Part shown: piece after piece, positions 22,048 to 31,949 of the stretch
Numbering within the stretch: position 1 is the stretch's first letter
Layout: every line of letters starts with the position of its first letter
Assembly: GCA_027068915.1 (NCBI GenBank)
Contig: JAMOLT010000055.1
Coordinates: forward strand, 124,001-188,000
Reading direction: 5' to 3'
Origin: Sedimenticola sp.
Lineage (GTDB): Bacteria > Pseudomonadota > Gammaproteobacteria > Chromatiales > Chromatiaceae
Length of the DNA stretch: 64,000 bases
Notes under the pieces: generated by a model
The model's database searches: none
The model's input: the letters and a program-made list of their open reading frames with translations, nothing else
What the model was told of the DNA's origin: nothing
Position numbers and translations under genes: made by a program

Positions 22048-24426
22048 ATGCAATTTAGTGAAGTCTGGTTACGGGAATGGGTAAACCCCGAAGTATCTGT
22101 CGGGGAGCTGGCGGACGCCCTCAGCATGGCGGGGCTGGAGGTCGATGCGGTCTCTGCCGCTGCCGCGCAGTTCAGCGGTGTGGTCGTGGGGGAGGTGCTC
22201 GGCTGTGAGCGTCATCCCGATGCGGACAAACTTTCCGTATGCAACGTCGATATCGGAGAGCATGAACCCGTGCAGATCGTCTGCGGCGCGAAGAACGTCG
22301 CAGCCGGCATGAAAGTGCCTGTGGCCCGCGTGGGCGCGGTGCTGCCCGGTGATTTCAAGATCAAGAAGGCCAAACTGCGCGGCCAGCAGTCCATGGGCAT
22401 GATCTGCTCTGCAGCGGAGCTGGGGCTGGCGGAATCCTCCGACGGCATCATGCCCCTGCCGGCGGATGCCCCCCTGGGCGAGGATTTCCGCAGTTATTTG
22501 TCCCTGGATGATCACATCATCGACGTAGATCTGACGCCGGATCGGGGCGATTGCCTGAGTATTGCCGGAATCGCCCGAGATGTGGGAGTGATCTACCGCC
22601 AGCCGGTCACGAACTGGGAAATCAGGGAGGTTCCCGCCAGTATCGAAGAAAAGGCCAGGGTGGTGCTGGATGCGCCGGAAAGCTGCCCGCGTTACAGTTG
22701 CCGCATCGTCAAAGGCATCGACCCAGATGCGCAAACTCCCTTGTGGATGCAGGAAAAGCTTCGCCGCAGCGGCATCCGCGCCATCAGCCCGGTAGTGGAC
22801 ATCACCAACTATGTGATGATCGAACTTGGCCAGCCCATGCATGGCTTCGATCTGGAGAAAATCGACGGCGGCATCCATGTGCGCCTTTCCCGGCCGGATG
22901 AAAAATTGACCCTCCTCGATGGCAGTGAAGTGGAAATCCTTGCTCAAACCCTGCTCATCGCCGATGCGCAAAAGCCATTGGCGCTGGCGGGCATCATGGG
23001 GGGAGAAGGTTCTGCGGTTACGGATGCCACCACAGCGGTGTTGCTGGAATCAGCGTTCTTCCAGCCCATTGCCGTTGCGGGCAAGGCCCGCGCCTATGGC
23101 CTGCATACGGATTCTTCCCATCGGTTCGAACGTGGCGTTGATCCGCAGCTACAGCGCCAGGCGCTGGAACGCGCTACCGACCTGCTGCTGCATATTGCGG
23201 GGGGCGAAGCCGGGCCGGTCGTGGATGTGACGGCAGAAGACCATTTGCCGCAGAACCCGGCGATCCATCTGCGCCGTCATCAGATCCCCAGAATTCTGGG
23301 CGTGGAAATCGATGACGCCGTGGTTGAGGACATCCTTGCCCGGCTGGGCATGGAGGTTAGGGGAGTCGATGATGGCTGGAAGGTTACCGCGCCCAGCTGC
23401 CGTTTCGACATCAATATAGAGGCGGATCTGATCGAGGAGATTGGCCGTATCTATGGTTACGCCAATATTCCCGAAAACCTGTCCTCAGCACCGTTGAGCA
23501 TTCAGGCTGTGCCGGAGGCCGATTTTCATCTGCATCGCGCCAGGGAGCTGCTGGTGGATCGTGACTACCAGGAAGTGATCACCTACAGTTTCATTGCACC
23601 CGAGATTGCCGGGCTGCTGACGCCGGAGGCGAAGCCGGTCCGCCTGGCGAATCCCATCTCGGCGGACATGTCGGTGATGCGCGCCAGCCTGTGGCCAGGG
23701 CTGCTTTCCACCTTGCAATACAATCTCGCACGCCAGCAGGACAGGGTAAGATTGTTTGAATCCGGGCAGATTTTCCTGGAGGGCGAGGGCGGCATGGAAC
23801 AGCCGGAAATGCTGGGTGGCCTGATTTACGGTGAACGATTGCCGCAGAAATGGAACAATGTGCCGGGAAAAGTGGATTTTTTTGACCTCAAGGGCGATGT
23901 GGAGGTGTTGCTGGAGCAGGTGGATGAGCTGAGCGCCTTTACCATGCAGCCTGTCGAGGATGCGACCCTGCATCCCGGGCAAGGGGCTACCATCTTGCGA
24001 AACGGGCGGGAAATCGGACGTTTGGGCATGCTGCACCCGGGGTTACAGGCGAAACTCGATATCCCCGGCAATGTGTTTTTGTTTCAGATCAGGCTGGATG
24101 GCCTGGGGCAAGGGCGCATCCCGGCATTTGCAGCGGTTTCCAAATATCCGGCCATCCGCAGGGATCTGGCGCTGCTGGTGAATGCGGATCTTCCCTGGGC
24201 CAGGGTGCGGGCCTGTGCGGAAAAAGCGGCGCCAAAAATTGTGCGAGACATTCAGGTTTTTGACGTTTATACTGGAGACAATATAGACTCAGGTCTAAAA
24301 AGTCTTGCTTTAAGCTTGATATTACAGGATTATTCTCACACGTTGACTGACCAAGAAACAGAACAGGCAGTGGAAACTGTGCTACAGGCACTTCAAACTG
24401 AACTGTCGGCAAAATTGCGGGATTGA
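22048..24426 (+). CDS. pheT: Phenylalanyl-tRNA synthetase beta subunit
   Basis: 792 residues, starting [14 protein letters not shown], with an AGGAAC SD; the longer ORF start at 21985 adds an atypical tail. Order: tRNA-binding (EMAP-like) domain about 40-150 ([24 protein letters not shown]), the B3/B4 editing domains (about 210-400), B5 (about 405-475) and the C-terminal anticodon-binding ferredoxin-like domain (last 95 residues, [14 protein letters not shown]). The B3/B4 site clears Tyr-tRNA-Phe. A 127-bp gap after pheS holds nothing recognised. Confidence 0.97.
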   Translation: MQFSEVWLREWVNPEVSVGELADALSMAGLEVDAVSAAAAQFSGVVVGEVLGCERHPDADKLSVCNVDIGEHEPVQIVCGAKNVAAGMKVPVARVGAVLPGDFKIKKAKLRGQQSMGMICSAAELGLAESSDGIMPLPADAPLGEDFRSYLSLDDHIIDVDLTPDRGDCLSIAGIARDVGVIYRQPVTNWEIREVPASIEEKARVVLDAPESCPRYSCRIVKGIDPDAQTPLWMQEKLRRSGIRAISPVVDITNYVMIELGQPMHGFDLEKIDGGIHVRLSRPDEKLTLLDGSEVEILAQTLLIADAQKPLALAGIMGGEGSAVTDATTAVLLESAFFQPIAVAGKARAYGLHTDSSHRFERGVDPQLQRQALERATDLLLHIAGGEAGPVVDVTAEDHLPQNPAIHLRRHQIPRILGVEIDDAVVEDILARLGMEVRGVDDGWKVTAPSCRFDINIEADLIEEIGRIYGYANIPENLSSAPLSIQAVPEADFHLHRARELLVDRDYQEVITYSFIAPEIAGLLTPEAKPVRLANPISADMSVMRASLWPGLLSTLQYNLARQQDRVRLFESGQIFLEGEGGMEQPEMLGGLIYGERLPQKWNNVPGKVDFFDLKGDVEVLLEQVDELSAFTMQPVEDATLHPGQGATILRNGREIGRLGMLHPGLQAKLDIPGNVFLFQIRLDGLGQGRIPAFAAVSKYPAIRRDLALLVNADLPWARVRACAEKAAPKIVRDIQVFDVYTGDNIDSGLKSLALSLILQDYSHTLTDQETEQAVETVLQALQTELSAKLRD

Positions 24427-24431
24427 ACAGA

Positions 24432-24728
24432 ATGTCACTGACAAAGGCAAAAATGGCTGAAGCCCTGTTTGACGAACTGGGGCTGAACAAGCGCGAAGCG
24501 AAGGGCCTGGTGGAGCTTTTTTTCGAGGAAATCCGCGGGGCGTTGGAAAACGGTCAGCAGGTGAAACTCTCGGGCTTCGGCAATTTCGATTTGCGTGAGA
24601 AAAACTCCAGGCCTGGCAGGAACCCGAAAACCGGTGAAGAAATACTCGTGAGTGCGCGAAGGGTTGTGACATTCCGCCCCGGGCAAAAGCTGAAAGCAAG
24701 AGTGGAGACCTATGCTGGATCCGAATAG
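24432..24728 (+). CDS. ihfA: Integration host factor alpha subunit
   Basis: 98 residues starting [24 protein letters not shown]. The DNA-minor-groove arm [12 protein letters not shown] and the [10 protein letters not shown] strand are intact. It pairs with IhfB to bend DNA at specific sites. It follows pheT by five bases, the usual location in gammaproteobacteria, and its 3' end overlaps the MerR gene by 17 bp. Alpha rather than beta is judged from gene position and sequence. Confidence 0.95.
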   Translation: MSLTKAKMAEALFDELGLNKREAKGLVELFFEEIRGALENGQQVKLSGFGNFDLREKNSRPGRNPKTGEEILVSARRVVTFRPGQKLKARVETYAGSE

Positions 24729-25068
24729 CAGCGCAATCGAATTACCACCCATTCCGGGAAAACGCTATTTCACCATTGGCGAGGTGAGCGAACTCTGTCA
24801 GGTCAAACCTCATGTGCTGCGCTACTGGGAACAGGAATTTCCGCAGCTCAAGCCGGTAAAGCGCCGCGGGAACCGCCGCTATTACCAAAGGCATGATGTA
24901 ATCATGATCCGCCAGATCCGCAGTCTATTGTATGAGCAGGGCTTTACCATTGGTGGCGCACGGCAGAAGCTTGACGGGGAAGATGCCCAGGACGACAAAA
25001 ACCAGAGCCATCAGATTATCCGCCAACTGCTTGCCGAACTGGAAGAAGTCGCCCAGATCCTGAAATAG
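24712..25068 (+). CDS. MerR-family regulator next to ihfA
   Basis: 118 residues with a MerR helix-turn-helix: [25 protein letters not shown], then the wing [20 protein letters not shown]. There is no metal-binding cysteine set in the short C-terminal helix, so it is not a metal sensor of the MerR/CueR type. A MerR gene directly after ihfA is a recurrent arrangement in gammaproteobacteria, often annotated without known target. It starts within the last 17 bases of ihfA with a GGAG SD. Confidence 0.9.
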   Translation: MLDPNSSAIELPPIPGKRYFTIGEVSELCQVKPHVLRYWEQEFPQLKPVKRRGNRRYYQRHDVIMIRQIRSLLYEQGFTIGGARQKLDGEDAQDDKNQSHQIIRQLLAELEEVAQILK

Positions 25069-25106
25069 GCTTTCTTTGCCAAAGCATTCCCCGTGGCGCA
25101 AGTCAC

Positions 25107-25580
25107 TCAGCCTTCGCTCCCTTGTTCTTCCGTATCTTCTTTTTCCCAGCCTCTTAGCGCCTTCCGGTAGAACCAGGAGGCAAACAGCACAACCATGATA
25201 CCTGCTCCCGAGAATATGATGGTGATCGCCCAAAGAGCCTGAAATGAGCCGATGAAAGCGTCATCCGGCTGGTTTTCCTTATACAGCACCCTCACCCTGT
25301 CCCCTGGTTTGTATTGCTCTGCGCGGCTGGTTACCTTGGAGACAAATTCAACGTCTGTGCCGTCTTTGGTAGTAAATTTGACCTGAGGAAAATACGCCAG
25401 AGAAGAGCTTTTTCCAGCTTTGGACGACATATATGCAGCATTGCGAATGACAGTTCCTTCCGCCACCAGGGAGCTGTTAACCAGTTGTCTTGATGCGCTC
25501 CAGTGCTTATAGCCTTGCGCAAGCAAAGCTGCGCCTATGAACATAAGAGTGACAGGAAATACAAATCGAAAAAGTCCCAT
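25107..25580 (-). CDS. DUF3592 membrane protein
   Basis: About 157 residues if started at the ATG at 25580 (AAGGTG SD seven bases upstream); a longer frame reaches 25634. Two hydrophobic segments flank an extracytoplasmic domain of about 100 residues that carries the DUF3592 pattern AEGTVIRNAAY, YFPQVKFTTKDG and YKPGDRVRVLYKENQPDDAFI. Function of the family is unknown. It is convergent with the MerR gene and has a full-length MITE just upstream. Confidence 0.78.
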   Translation of the reverse strand: MGLFRFVFPVTLMFIGAALLAQGYKHWSASRQLVNSSLVAEGTVIRNAAYMSSKAGKSSSLAYFPQVKFTTKDGTDVEFVSKVTSRAEQYKPGDRVRVLYKENQPDDAFIGSFQALWAITIIFSGAGIMVVLFASWFYRKALRGWEKEDTEEQGSEG

Positions 25581-25672
25581 GAATAAACACCTTGCCATGT
25601 CAGGGAGAGAATGGTCGTTCATTCTACCGTGCATGGGAGAGCAGGAACAGGTGCTAACGACAAAGGACTTCG

Positions 25673-25853
25673 CTAGTGTACTGCGTCGGAAGTAAAGGAT
25701 CTTTCAGAGCCCCCCTTCGGGTGATCCACAATGCGGCCATCTGCGGTGTTGTACTTGCTTGAAAGGGGGTGGCCCTTCCTGTGCGAGTACGCCTTGCATC
25801 TGGCCGCATTGTGACTCACTGAAAGGGCCTTTACTTCCGACGCAGTACACTAG
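25673..25853 (+). mobile_element. 181-bp MITE, copy 1 (CTAG target)
   Basis: Non-coding element with perfect 26-bp terminal inverted repeats, outer part CTAGTGTACTGCGTCGG. The ends are C-TA...TA-G, which is what a TA duplication in a CTAG target would leave, the pattern of IS630/Tc1-mariner transposases. A second, internal inverted repeat (CACAATGCGGCCA / TGGCCGCATTGTG) lets the whole element fold into a long hairpin. A second copy lies at 60972 in opposite orientation and a 53-bp derivative at 35121. Confidence 0.8.
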
Positions 25854-25896
25854 TATTGACAATCACCCCGGCTACGCCTACCATGCCCGCTCTTTA

Positions 25897-25973
25897 CGGA
25901 GCGTAGCGCAGCTTGGTAGCGCACCACAATGGGGTTGTGGGGGTCGGAGGTTCGAATCCTCTCGCTCCGACCA
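25897..25973 (+). tRNA. tRNA-Pro (GGG)
   Basis: 77 bases with encoded CCA. Acceptor CGGAGCG/CGCTCCG, D-arm, anticodon stem CCACA/TGTGG with loop ATGGGGT (anticodon GGG), T-arm GGAGG-TTCGAAT-CCTCT. It reads CCC and CCT proline codons. Confidence 0.97.
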
Positions 25974-25981
25974 ATACTTAA

Positions 25982-26010
25982 GGCCAGCCGGTACCCGGTT
26001 GGCCTTTTTT
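25982..26010 (+). terminator. Intrinsic terminator after tRNA-Pro
   Basis: GGCCAGCCGG pairs with CCGGTTGGCC (one G-U) around a three-base loop, followed by T6. Confidence 0.88.
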
Positions 26011-26257
26011 GTCTTCCCCCCCCTTTTTTTCAATAACTTATGCTTATTGAAAATGGCTGCATGTCCTTGTACGGCGTACAGCCTGTTCGTATGCGTTCCC
26101 GGCTCGCGAGTGGTTTGGATTGATGTCTTGCCGGGAGCTGTGTGATCGCGAAAGAATTGCCCGATCCGGCTGTACAGTGCATCATTGCCAGCATCAAGTA
26201 TTGGATAGTCAACACTTTTACTGGAGAAAAGCTTCCGTGCTGAAAGGTGTATCTGAA

Positions 26258-27643
26258 ATGGAAAATACCTGCCAGAGGTTTGTTGGCGGCTGGCTGTTGA
26301 TTTTGGTGGTGCTGGCCAGTGGATGCTCTTCTATTGGAAATATCGAGAATGAACCCGTCTCCAGACCGCCGGTAGGGGAACAGCGGTACAGCGCTTCTCA
26401 CTATACCAAGGATCATCCTGTGGGAGAAACCTTGTTGTTGCTGGCGTTTTCTGGTGGGGGAACCCGGGCGGCAGCACTTTCTTTTGGGGTGTTGGAAGAG
26501 CTCAGGGATACCACATACCGGGTAGGCGGGAAAGAAATACGCCTGCTGGATGAGGTAGACAGGATCAGTTCTGTATCCGGTGGCAGCTTTACCTCTGCCT
26601 ATTATGGGTTGTTTGGGAACCGGATTTTTGAGGATTTCAGAAGCGTATTTTTGTACAAGGATGTGCAGGGGGACTTAAGCAGCCGACTGCTTGGATTCTT
26701 CAACCTTGTACGGCGCATTTTTTCTACTGTCAGCCGGACGGAAGTTGCCGTGAACTATTACGACAAATATATCTTCCGTGGCAAGACATTTGCAGATATG
26801 CGTCATTCAAAGGGGCCTTTTGTTCTTATCAATGCCTCGGATCTGAATTCCCGCAGTCAGTTTGTCTTTATCCAGCCGCAATTTGATTTTCTGTGCTCTG
26901 ATATATCTCAATTCAAGGTGGCCAGAGCTGTCGCTGCCTCCTCCGCTGTGCCGGTGCTGTTTGCACCCATTTTGTTAAAGCGCCACGAAGACTGCCATTT
27001 TCAGAAACCTGCCTGGCTGAACGATGCTGAAAAACGTGCAGAAGAACAAGGTGATCAACGCCTGCAGGAAGTTGTGGACTCCCTGAATTTCTACCTGAAC
27101 AAGGATGCTCCTCCCTATGTAACGCTGGTTGACGGTGGGATTACAGATAACCTTGGCTTGCGTACCATTTTGCGGAATGTGGGTCTGTCAGGGAATGTCA
27201 GGGAGGTATATGACCGCACTTTCAGGGAAGATCAACCAAAACGCCTGGTTGTTATCGTCGTTGATGCATCGACAACGGGGCATACCGATATTGGGCGGAG
27301 CAGGGAGCTTCCTTCCATCGCAGATACCTTGACTGCAGTAACAGATATCCAGATGCACCTGTACAATACAGAAACCAATTCCCTGCTGAAGCGCAAGCTG
27401 ATCGAGTGGGCGCAAACCCTGTCTACGCCAGAGCATCCAATTACCCCGTATTTTATCGACCTGAATATTACGGGTATTCAGGACAAGAAAGAGAGAGCGT
27501 ATTTTAATGGAATTCCCACCAGTTTTTCCCTGGAGAAAGAGCAGGCGGACAACCTGATTCGTATAGCAAGAACATTGTTGAAGGAAAACAGCGTGTACCA
27601 GAAGCTGCTGCATGACCTGGGAGCCAGGGCTGTTGAGCAGTAG
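26258..27643 (+). CDS. Patatin-like phospholipase lipoprotein
   Basis: About 461 residues. A lipoprotein signal ends at the lipobox LASGC (Cys23), so the protein is membrane anchored and faces the periplasm. The patatin catalytic elements are complete: oxyanion loop GGGTR at 66-70, nucleophile Ser107 in SVSGG and the dyad aspartate 292 in VDGGITDN. Patatins are Ser-Asp lipid acyl hydrolases. The ATG at 26258 is chosen from the signal peptide; GTG at 26237 has a better SD (GGAGA) and would add seven residues. A cardiolipin synthase gene follows 60 bp later. Confidence 0.88.
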   Translation: MENTCQRFVGGWLLILVVLASGCSSIGNIENEPVSRPPVGEQRYSASHYTKDHPVGETLLLLAFSGGGTRAAALSFGVLEELRDTTYRVGGKEIRLLDEVDRISSVSGGSFTSAYYGLFGNRIFEDFRSVFLYKDVQGDLSSRLLGFFNLVRRIFSTVSRTEVAVNYYDKYIFRGKTFADMRHSKGPFVLINASDLNSRSQFVFIQPQFDFLCSDISQFKVARAVAASSAVPVLFAPILLKRHEDCHFQKPAWLNDAEKRAEEQGDQRLQEVVDSLNFYLNKDAPPYVTLVDGGITDNLGLRTILRNVGLSGNVREVYDRTFREDQPKRLVVIVVDASTTGHTDIGRSRELPSIADTLTAVTDIQMHLYNTETNSLLKRKLIEWAQTLSTPEHPITPYFIDLNITGIQDKKERAYFNGIPTSFSLEKEQADNLIRIARTLLKENSVYQKLLHDLGARAVEQ

Positions 27644-27703
27644 CAATTCGTACCAGAACCAATTGCCCAGGCCTGGCGATTTGCCGGGGTCTTTGCCTTG
27701 GTG

Positions 27704-29128
27704 ATGAGCATCCTGTATCTGTTGCTCCAGGCTTTCGGGCTGGTCAGTGCCATACACGCAGTTTTGCACGCACGCACTTCCCAGGGGGCTATTGCCTGGG
27801 TGGTTAGCCTTGGCGTCATGCCAATCCTGGCGGTTCCTGCCTACTGGGTATTTGGCCGCAGCAAGTTTCAGGGCTATGTCAATGCCCTGAAAGACAGTTA
27901 CCTGGTAATCAGGGAAGACAAGTTGAAGGCAGAAGAAGCATTTGCGCCATATATCGTGCATAACCCCGCGCACTTTCCGGAGTTCGAGACCATCAGAAAA
28001 CTCACCACCACGCCTTTTTTGCGCGGTAACAGGGTGAAGCTGCTTATTGATGGAGAAGCAACCTACGCCAGCCTGGAAGATGGCATCAAGCGCGCAAAAA
28101 ACTATATCCTGTTCCAGTGTTATATCTTGCAGGAAGATGCCACCGGCAAACGCTTTGGAGATCTGCTGGCGGCCCGGGCGAAGCAAGGGGTGGCTGTGCA
28201 TGTTCTTTATGATGAACTGGGGAGTGCGGGACTTTCAGACAGCTGGCTGGAGGAGCTGCGGGGCGCTGGAGTAAGAATCACTTCTTTCAATACCACCCAG
28301 GGAGCGAAAAACCCTTTCCAGCTGAACTTCCGCAATCACAGAAAGATCATGGTGGTGGATGGAAAGGAGACCTGGATGGGTGGCCTGAATATCGGGGATG
28401 AGTATCTGGGGAAAGACAGGAAGCTCAGCCCCTGGCGGGATACGCATCTGCATATCCAGGGTCCTGCGGCGCTGGTGGCGCAATCTGTTTTCTGGTCAGA
28501 CTGGTACTGGGCGGATGATGAACTCCTGGCGGGCCTGAACTGGACTCCCGAGGGTGCGCCAGGCGTTCGGGCAGGTGAGGGGCAGGATGTGCTTGTGCTG
28601 GGCAGCGGGCCTGCGGATGAGCTGGAGACGGCAAGCCTGTTCTTTACCACGGTGCTCAGTTCGGCGAAAAAACGTATCTGGATTGCGACGCCCTATTTCA
28701 TTCCCGATGAAACGACCCAGGTTTCCTTGTATCTGGCGCTGCTGAAAGGTCTGGATGTGCGCATTCTTACCCCGCAACAGAACGACAACTGGTTTGTCAG
28801 CAATGCAGCAAATGTCTATTTGAGCAAGCTGTCGCAACTGGGGGCGAGAATCTATTTTTATAAGCGGGGCTTCATGCATCAGAAAACTGTACTGATTGAT
28901 GATTGTCTGTCGCTGATTGGCACGGTGAATTTTGACAACCGCTCTTTTCGCCTCAACTTCGAGGTAACGGCGGCGACCGCTGATCCTCTGTTCGCCGCCC
29001 GGGTGGAGCAGATGCTGGAGGAGGATTTGTCAAACTCTACGGAACGCAAGGATTTTGATCTGCAACAAGCACCCTTGTGGGTGCAATTGAAGGCCAAAAG
29101 TAGCGCCTTGCTGTCACCGATTCTCTGA
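27704..29128 (+). CDS. cls: Cardiolipin synthase, PLD type
   Basis: 474 residues. Two N-terminal membrane segments (1-20 and 30-50) precede two phospholipase-D HKD motifs, HRKIMVVD at 212-219 and HQKTVLID at 392-399, each followed by the GG/GS-x-N loop (GGLNIGDEY, GTVNFDNRS). It condenses two phosphatidylglycerols to cardiolipin plus glycerol. It follows a patatin lipoprotein, so a lipid-turnover pair is possible. The 3' end overlaps the convergent P-type ATPase gene by 15 bp. Confidence 0.94.
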   Translation: MSILYLLLQAFGLVSAIHAVLHARTSQGAIAWVVSLGVMPILAVPAYWVFGRSKFQGYVNALKDSYLVIREDKLKAEEAFAPYIVHNPAHFPEFETIRKLTTTPFLRGNRVKLLIDGEATYASLEDGIKRAKNYILFQCYILQEDATGKRFGDLLAARAKQGVAVHVLYDELGSAGLSDSWLEELRGAGVRITSFNTTQGAKNPFQLNFRNHRKIMVVDGKETWMGGLNIGDEYLGKDRKLSPWRDTHLHIQGPAALVAQSVFWSDWYWADDELLAGLNWTPEGAPGVRAGEGQDVLVLGSGPADELETASLFFTTVLSSAKKRIWIATPYFIPDETTQVSLYLALLKGLDVRILTPQQNDNWFVSNAANVYLSKLSQLGARIYFYKRGFMHQKTVLIDDCLSLIGTVNFDNRSFRLNFEVTAATADPLFAARVEQMLEEDLSNSTERKDFDLQQAPLWVQLKAKSSALLSPIL

Positions 29129-31858
29129 CATGGTTCTACGGCGCACAATGTATTTCTCCAGCTCCACCAAAAACAGCACCACAGAAGAAACTGCCACGAT
29201 GTGCACCCACATGGCGAAATCAATTGCCGTGGTGCCGAACAAAGCCTGCATTGGCGCCAGGTAGGTGAATCCAAGCTGGAGAATGATCAGCACAGTGATG
29301 GCAATCAGCACATAGGGGTTTCCAGTAAACCGATCCCAACTGAATATTGAGTCGGCGATGTAGCGCGAATTGAGCAGATAAAATACCTGAAACATGACCA
29401 ACGTATTTACTGCGACGGTGCGTGCATGCTCGATACTGGCGCCTTGTTCCATCTCCCAGAGAAAAAGCCCGAATGTGCCGCCCATCAAGATTATGGATAC
29501 AAAGGCGATGCGCCAGAGAAGATAGACCGTCAGTATCGGTTTGCTTGTATCGCGTGGCGGGCGCCGCATGACATTTTTTTCGGGCGGCTCGAAAGCCAGA
29601 GACAGGGCCAAGGTAACGGATATCACCATATTCACCCAAAGTATCTGCACTGGAGTCAGCGGCATTTGATGGAAGCCAAGCATGATGGCGGCAAGAATGG
29701 TCAATGCCTGTCCGCCATTGGTTGGAAGGATAAACAGGATGGCCTTTTTGAGATTATCGTAAACCGTGCGCCCTTCTTCCACTGCTGCAGTGATCGAAGC
29801 GAAATTGTCATCCGCCAGCACCATTTCAGCCGCTTCTTTTGCAGCTTCCGTGCCATTGCGGCCCATGGCGATGCCTACATCGGCCCGCTTCAACGCGGGA
29901 GCGTCATTTACGCCATCGCCGGTCATGATGACAGTCAAACCGTGTTTCTGCAGCAGGCGCACCAGAATCAGTTTGTGTTCGGGATTGACGCGGGCGTATA
30001 CGTCTACACTTTGCACCTGTTGCAGCAATTCCTCTTCACTCATGGCTTCTATTTCACGGCCTGTGAGCACCTCGCCGGTATTGCGGAGATGTAGTTGTCG
30101 GGCGATGGTGAGAGCCGTGGCACTGTGATCCCCGGTAATCATTTTTATCTGGATGCCGGCCTGGTGGCAGGACTGTACTGCTTCAATGGCTTCCTGGCGC
30201 GGTGGGTCGATGAAGCCAAACAGGCCAAGCATGGTCAGGTTGTTTTCGACATCGGAGAACGTCAGCTCTGACTGGTTTCTACTGGCGGGCTTGTGTGCGA
30301 TTGCCAGTACCCGCTGGCCCTGCTGCGCCATTTCCTCGATGCGCTCCAGCCAATACGCCTTGTTCAGTGCCTGGTCGCCATTTTGTTGTTTTTGTCCGGA
30401 ACACATCTCCAGCACTTGTTCGGGAGCGCCTTTCAGGTAGATGAATGCAGTCCCCGTATGACTATGGTTGAGCGTTGCCATGAAGCGGTATGCCGAATCA
30501 AAAGGTATAAGATCGGTACGGGGATAGCGCTTTTTTTCTATTTCGATATCCAGGCCTGCTTTCATGGCTGCCGCCAGAAGAGCTCCTTCCATTGGGTCGC
30601 CCTGAACGATCCACTCGTTGTTGTCGTACTCAAGCGTGCTTTCGTTACACAATATGGCTGCCAGCAGGATCTCCTGCAACAAGGCTTCGTTCTGCGTATC
30701 CGGGCTGCCTGCATCTGGAGATAGAATTTCACCATGGGGGTCATATCCTGTACCTGTCAGCTGAAACAGGTTGCCGGCGGTAGAAACCGTACGCACCGTC
30801 ATCTCGTTCCGGGTCAGCGTGCCGGTTTTGTCTGAACATATAACAGACACCGCTCCCAGGGTTTCCACCGCCGGCAGTTTGCGAATGATCGCATTGCGGC
30901 GGGCCATGCGCTCAACGCCAATGGCCAGGGTGATGGTCATGATGGCGGGTAGGCCTTCGGGAATCGCCGCCACCGCCAGACTTACCGCAGCGAGAAACAT
31001 CTCTGCGGCCATATAGTCCCGAACCAGCAAACCAAAGGCGAAGGTAAAGGCGGCAACGCCAAGAATCACGATTGTGAGCCCGCGGCCGAATTGAGCCATC
31101 TGGCGCAGCAGTGGTGTCGTTACCGATGCTGTTTTCGATACCAGTACGCTGATGCGCCCGATTTCTGTATGCGCGCCGGTGGCAACCACCACGCCGCTTG
31201 CCTGGCCATGAGTGACCAACGTTCCCGAATAGGCCATGCAGCGGCGGTCTCCCACGACCGCTTCTTCGGGAACGGGATCAACGGCTTTCTCCACGGCCAG
31301 GGATTCCCCGGTAAGTGCGGCCTCCTGGATCTGCAATCCCTTGACCTGGAACAGCCGCAGATCTGCAGGCACCTTGTCGCCGGATTGCAGGAAAACCACG
31401 TCTCCGGGTACCAAATCCTCAGCTGGGATGAGGGTTTTGCGGCCATTGCGCAGCACCATCGCGTTGATGGAAAGCATTTGCTGAATCGCTTTGAGGGCGC
31501 TTTCGGCCTTTCCTTCCTGGATAAAACCGATGATGGCATTGAGAATCACCACGGCGAAGATCACCCCGGCGTCCACCCAGTGCCCGAGGAAGCTTGTGAC
31601 CAGGCCCGCGGCGATCAGTACATAGATCAATACATTGTGGAATTGATAGAGGAAACGCAGCAGAGGGTTGACGGCATGCGCCTCGGGGAGCTGGTTCGGC
31701 CCAAAGCGACCCAGGCGCCGGGAAGCCTCATCCGCGGTCAGGCCGGATTCTGTGGTTTCGAGGGCGTCGAGGGCAAACTGGATGTCCCGCCCGTGCCAGG
31801 CGCGGATTGCCGTAGCGGCTGTTTCCGCCTTTGTATCTGAAGACTTGTCTGTAACCAC
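29114..31858 (-). CDS. P2-type cation-transporting ATPase (Ca2+-ATPase-like)
   Basis: About 914 residues. Cation_ATPase_N domain first, then TGES actuator motif at about 183-186, membrane motif PEGLP at about 300-304, phosphorylation site DKTGTLT at about 343-349, hinge TGDGVNDAPALK and a six-helix C-terminal region. PEGLP and overall layout match SERCA/PMR1-like calcium or broader alkali cation pumps of bacteria; the transported ion is not proven. The GTG at 31858 has an AGGAG SD eight bases upstream and is preferred over GTG at 31879. Confidence 0.92.
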   Translation of the reverse strand: MVTDKSSDTKAETAATAIRAWHGRDIQFALDALETTESGLTADEASRRLGRFGPNQLPEAHAVNPLLRFLYQFHNVLIYVLIAAGLVTSFLGHWVDAGVIFAVVILNAIIGFIQEGKAESALKAIQQMLSINAMVLRNGRKTLIPAEDLVPGDVVFLQSGDKVPADLRLFQVKGLQIQEAALTGESLAVEKAVDPVPEEAVVGDRRCMAYSGTLVTHGQASGVVVATGAHTEIGRISVLVSKTASVTTPLLRQMAQFGRGLTIVILGVAAFTFAFGLLVRDYMAAEMFLAAVSLAVAAIPEGLPAIMTITLAIGVERMARRNAIIRKLPAVETLGAVSVICSDKTGTLTRNEMTVRTVSTAGNLFQLTGTGYDPHGEILSPDAGSPDTQNEALLQEILLAAILCNESTLEYDNNEWIVQGDPMEGALLAAAMKAGLDIEIEKKRYPRTDLIPFDSAYRFMATLNHSHTGTAFIYLKGAPEQVLEMCSGQKQQNGDQALNKAYWLERIEEMAQQGQRVLAIAHKPASRNQSELTFSDVENNLTMLGLFGFIDPPRQEAIEAVQSCHQAGIQIKMITGDHSATALTIARQLHLRNTGEVLTGREIEAMSEEELLQQVQSVDVYARVNPEHKLILVRLLQKHGLTVIMTGDGVNDAPALKRADVGIAMGRNGTEAAKEAAEMVLADDNFASITAAVEEGRTVYDNLKKAILFILPTNGGQALTILAAIMLGFHQMPLTPVQILWVNMVISVTLALSLAFEPPEKNVMRRPPRDTSKPILTVYLLWRIAFVSIILMGGTFGLFLWEMEQGASIEHARTVAVNTLVMFQVFYLLNSRYIADSIFSWDRFTGNPYVLIAITVLIILQLGFTYLAPMQALFGTTAIDFAMWVHIVAVSSVVLFLVELEKYIVRRRTMSENR

Positions 31859-31949
31859 GAACCCCGCTCCTGGCGCCACAAAAAACTGCAGTCACATAAC
31901 CCGGTGATCAAAATAAAGTATAGCGCCTGCCCGGGTTGCGGGGGAGAAA

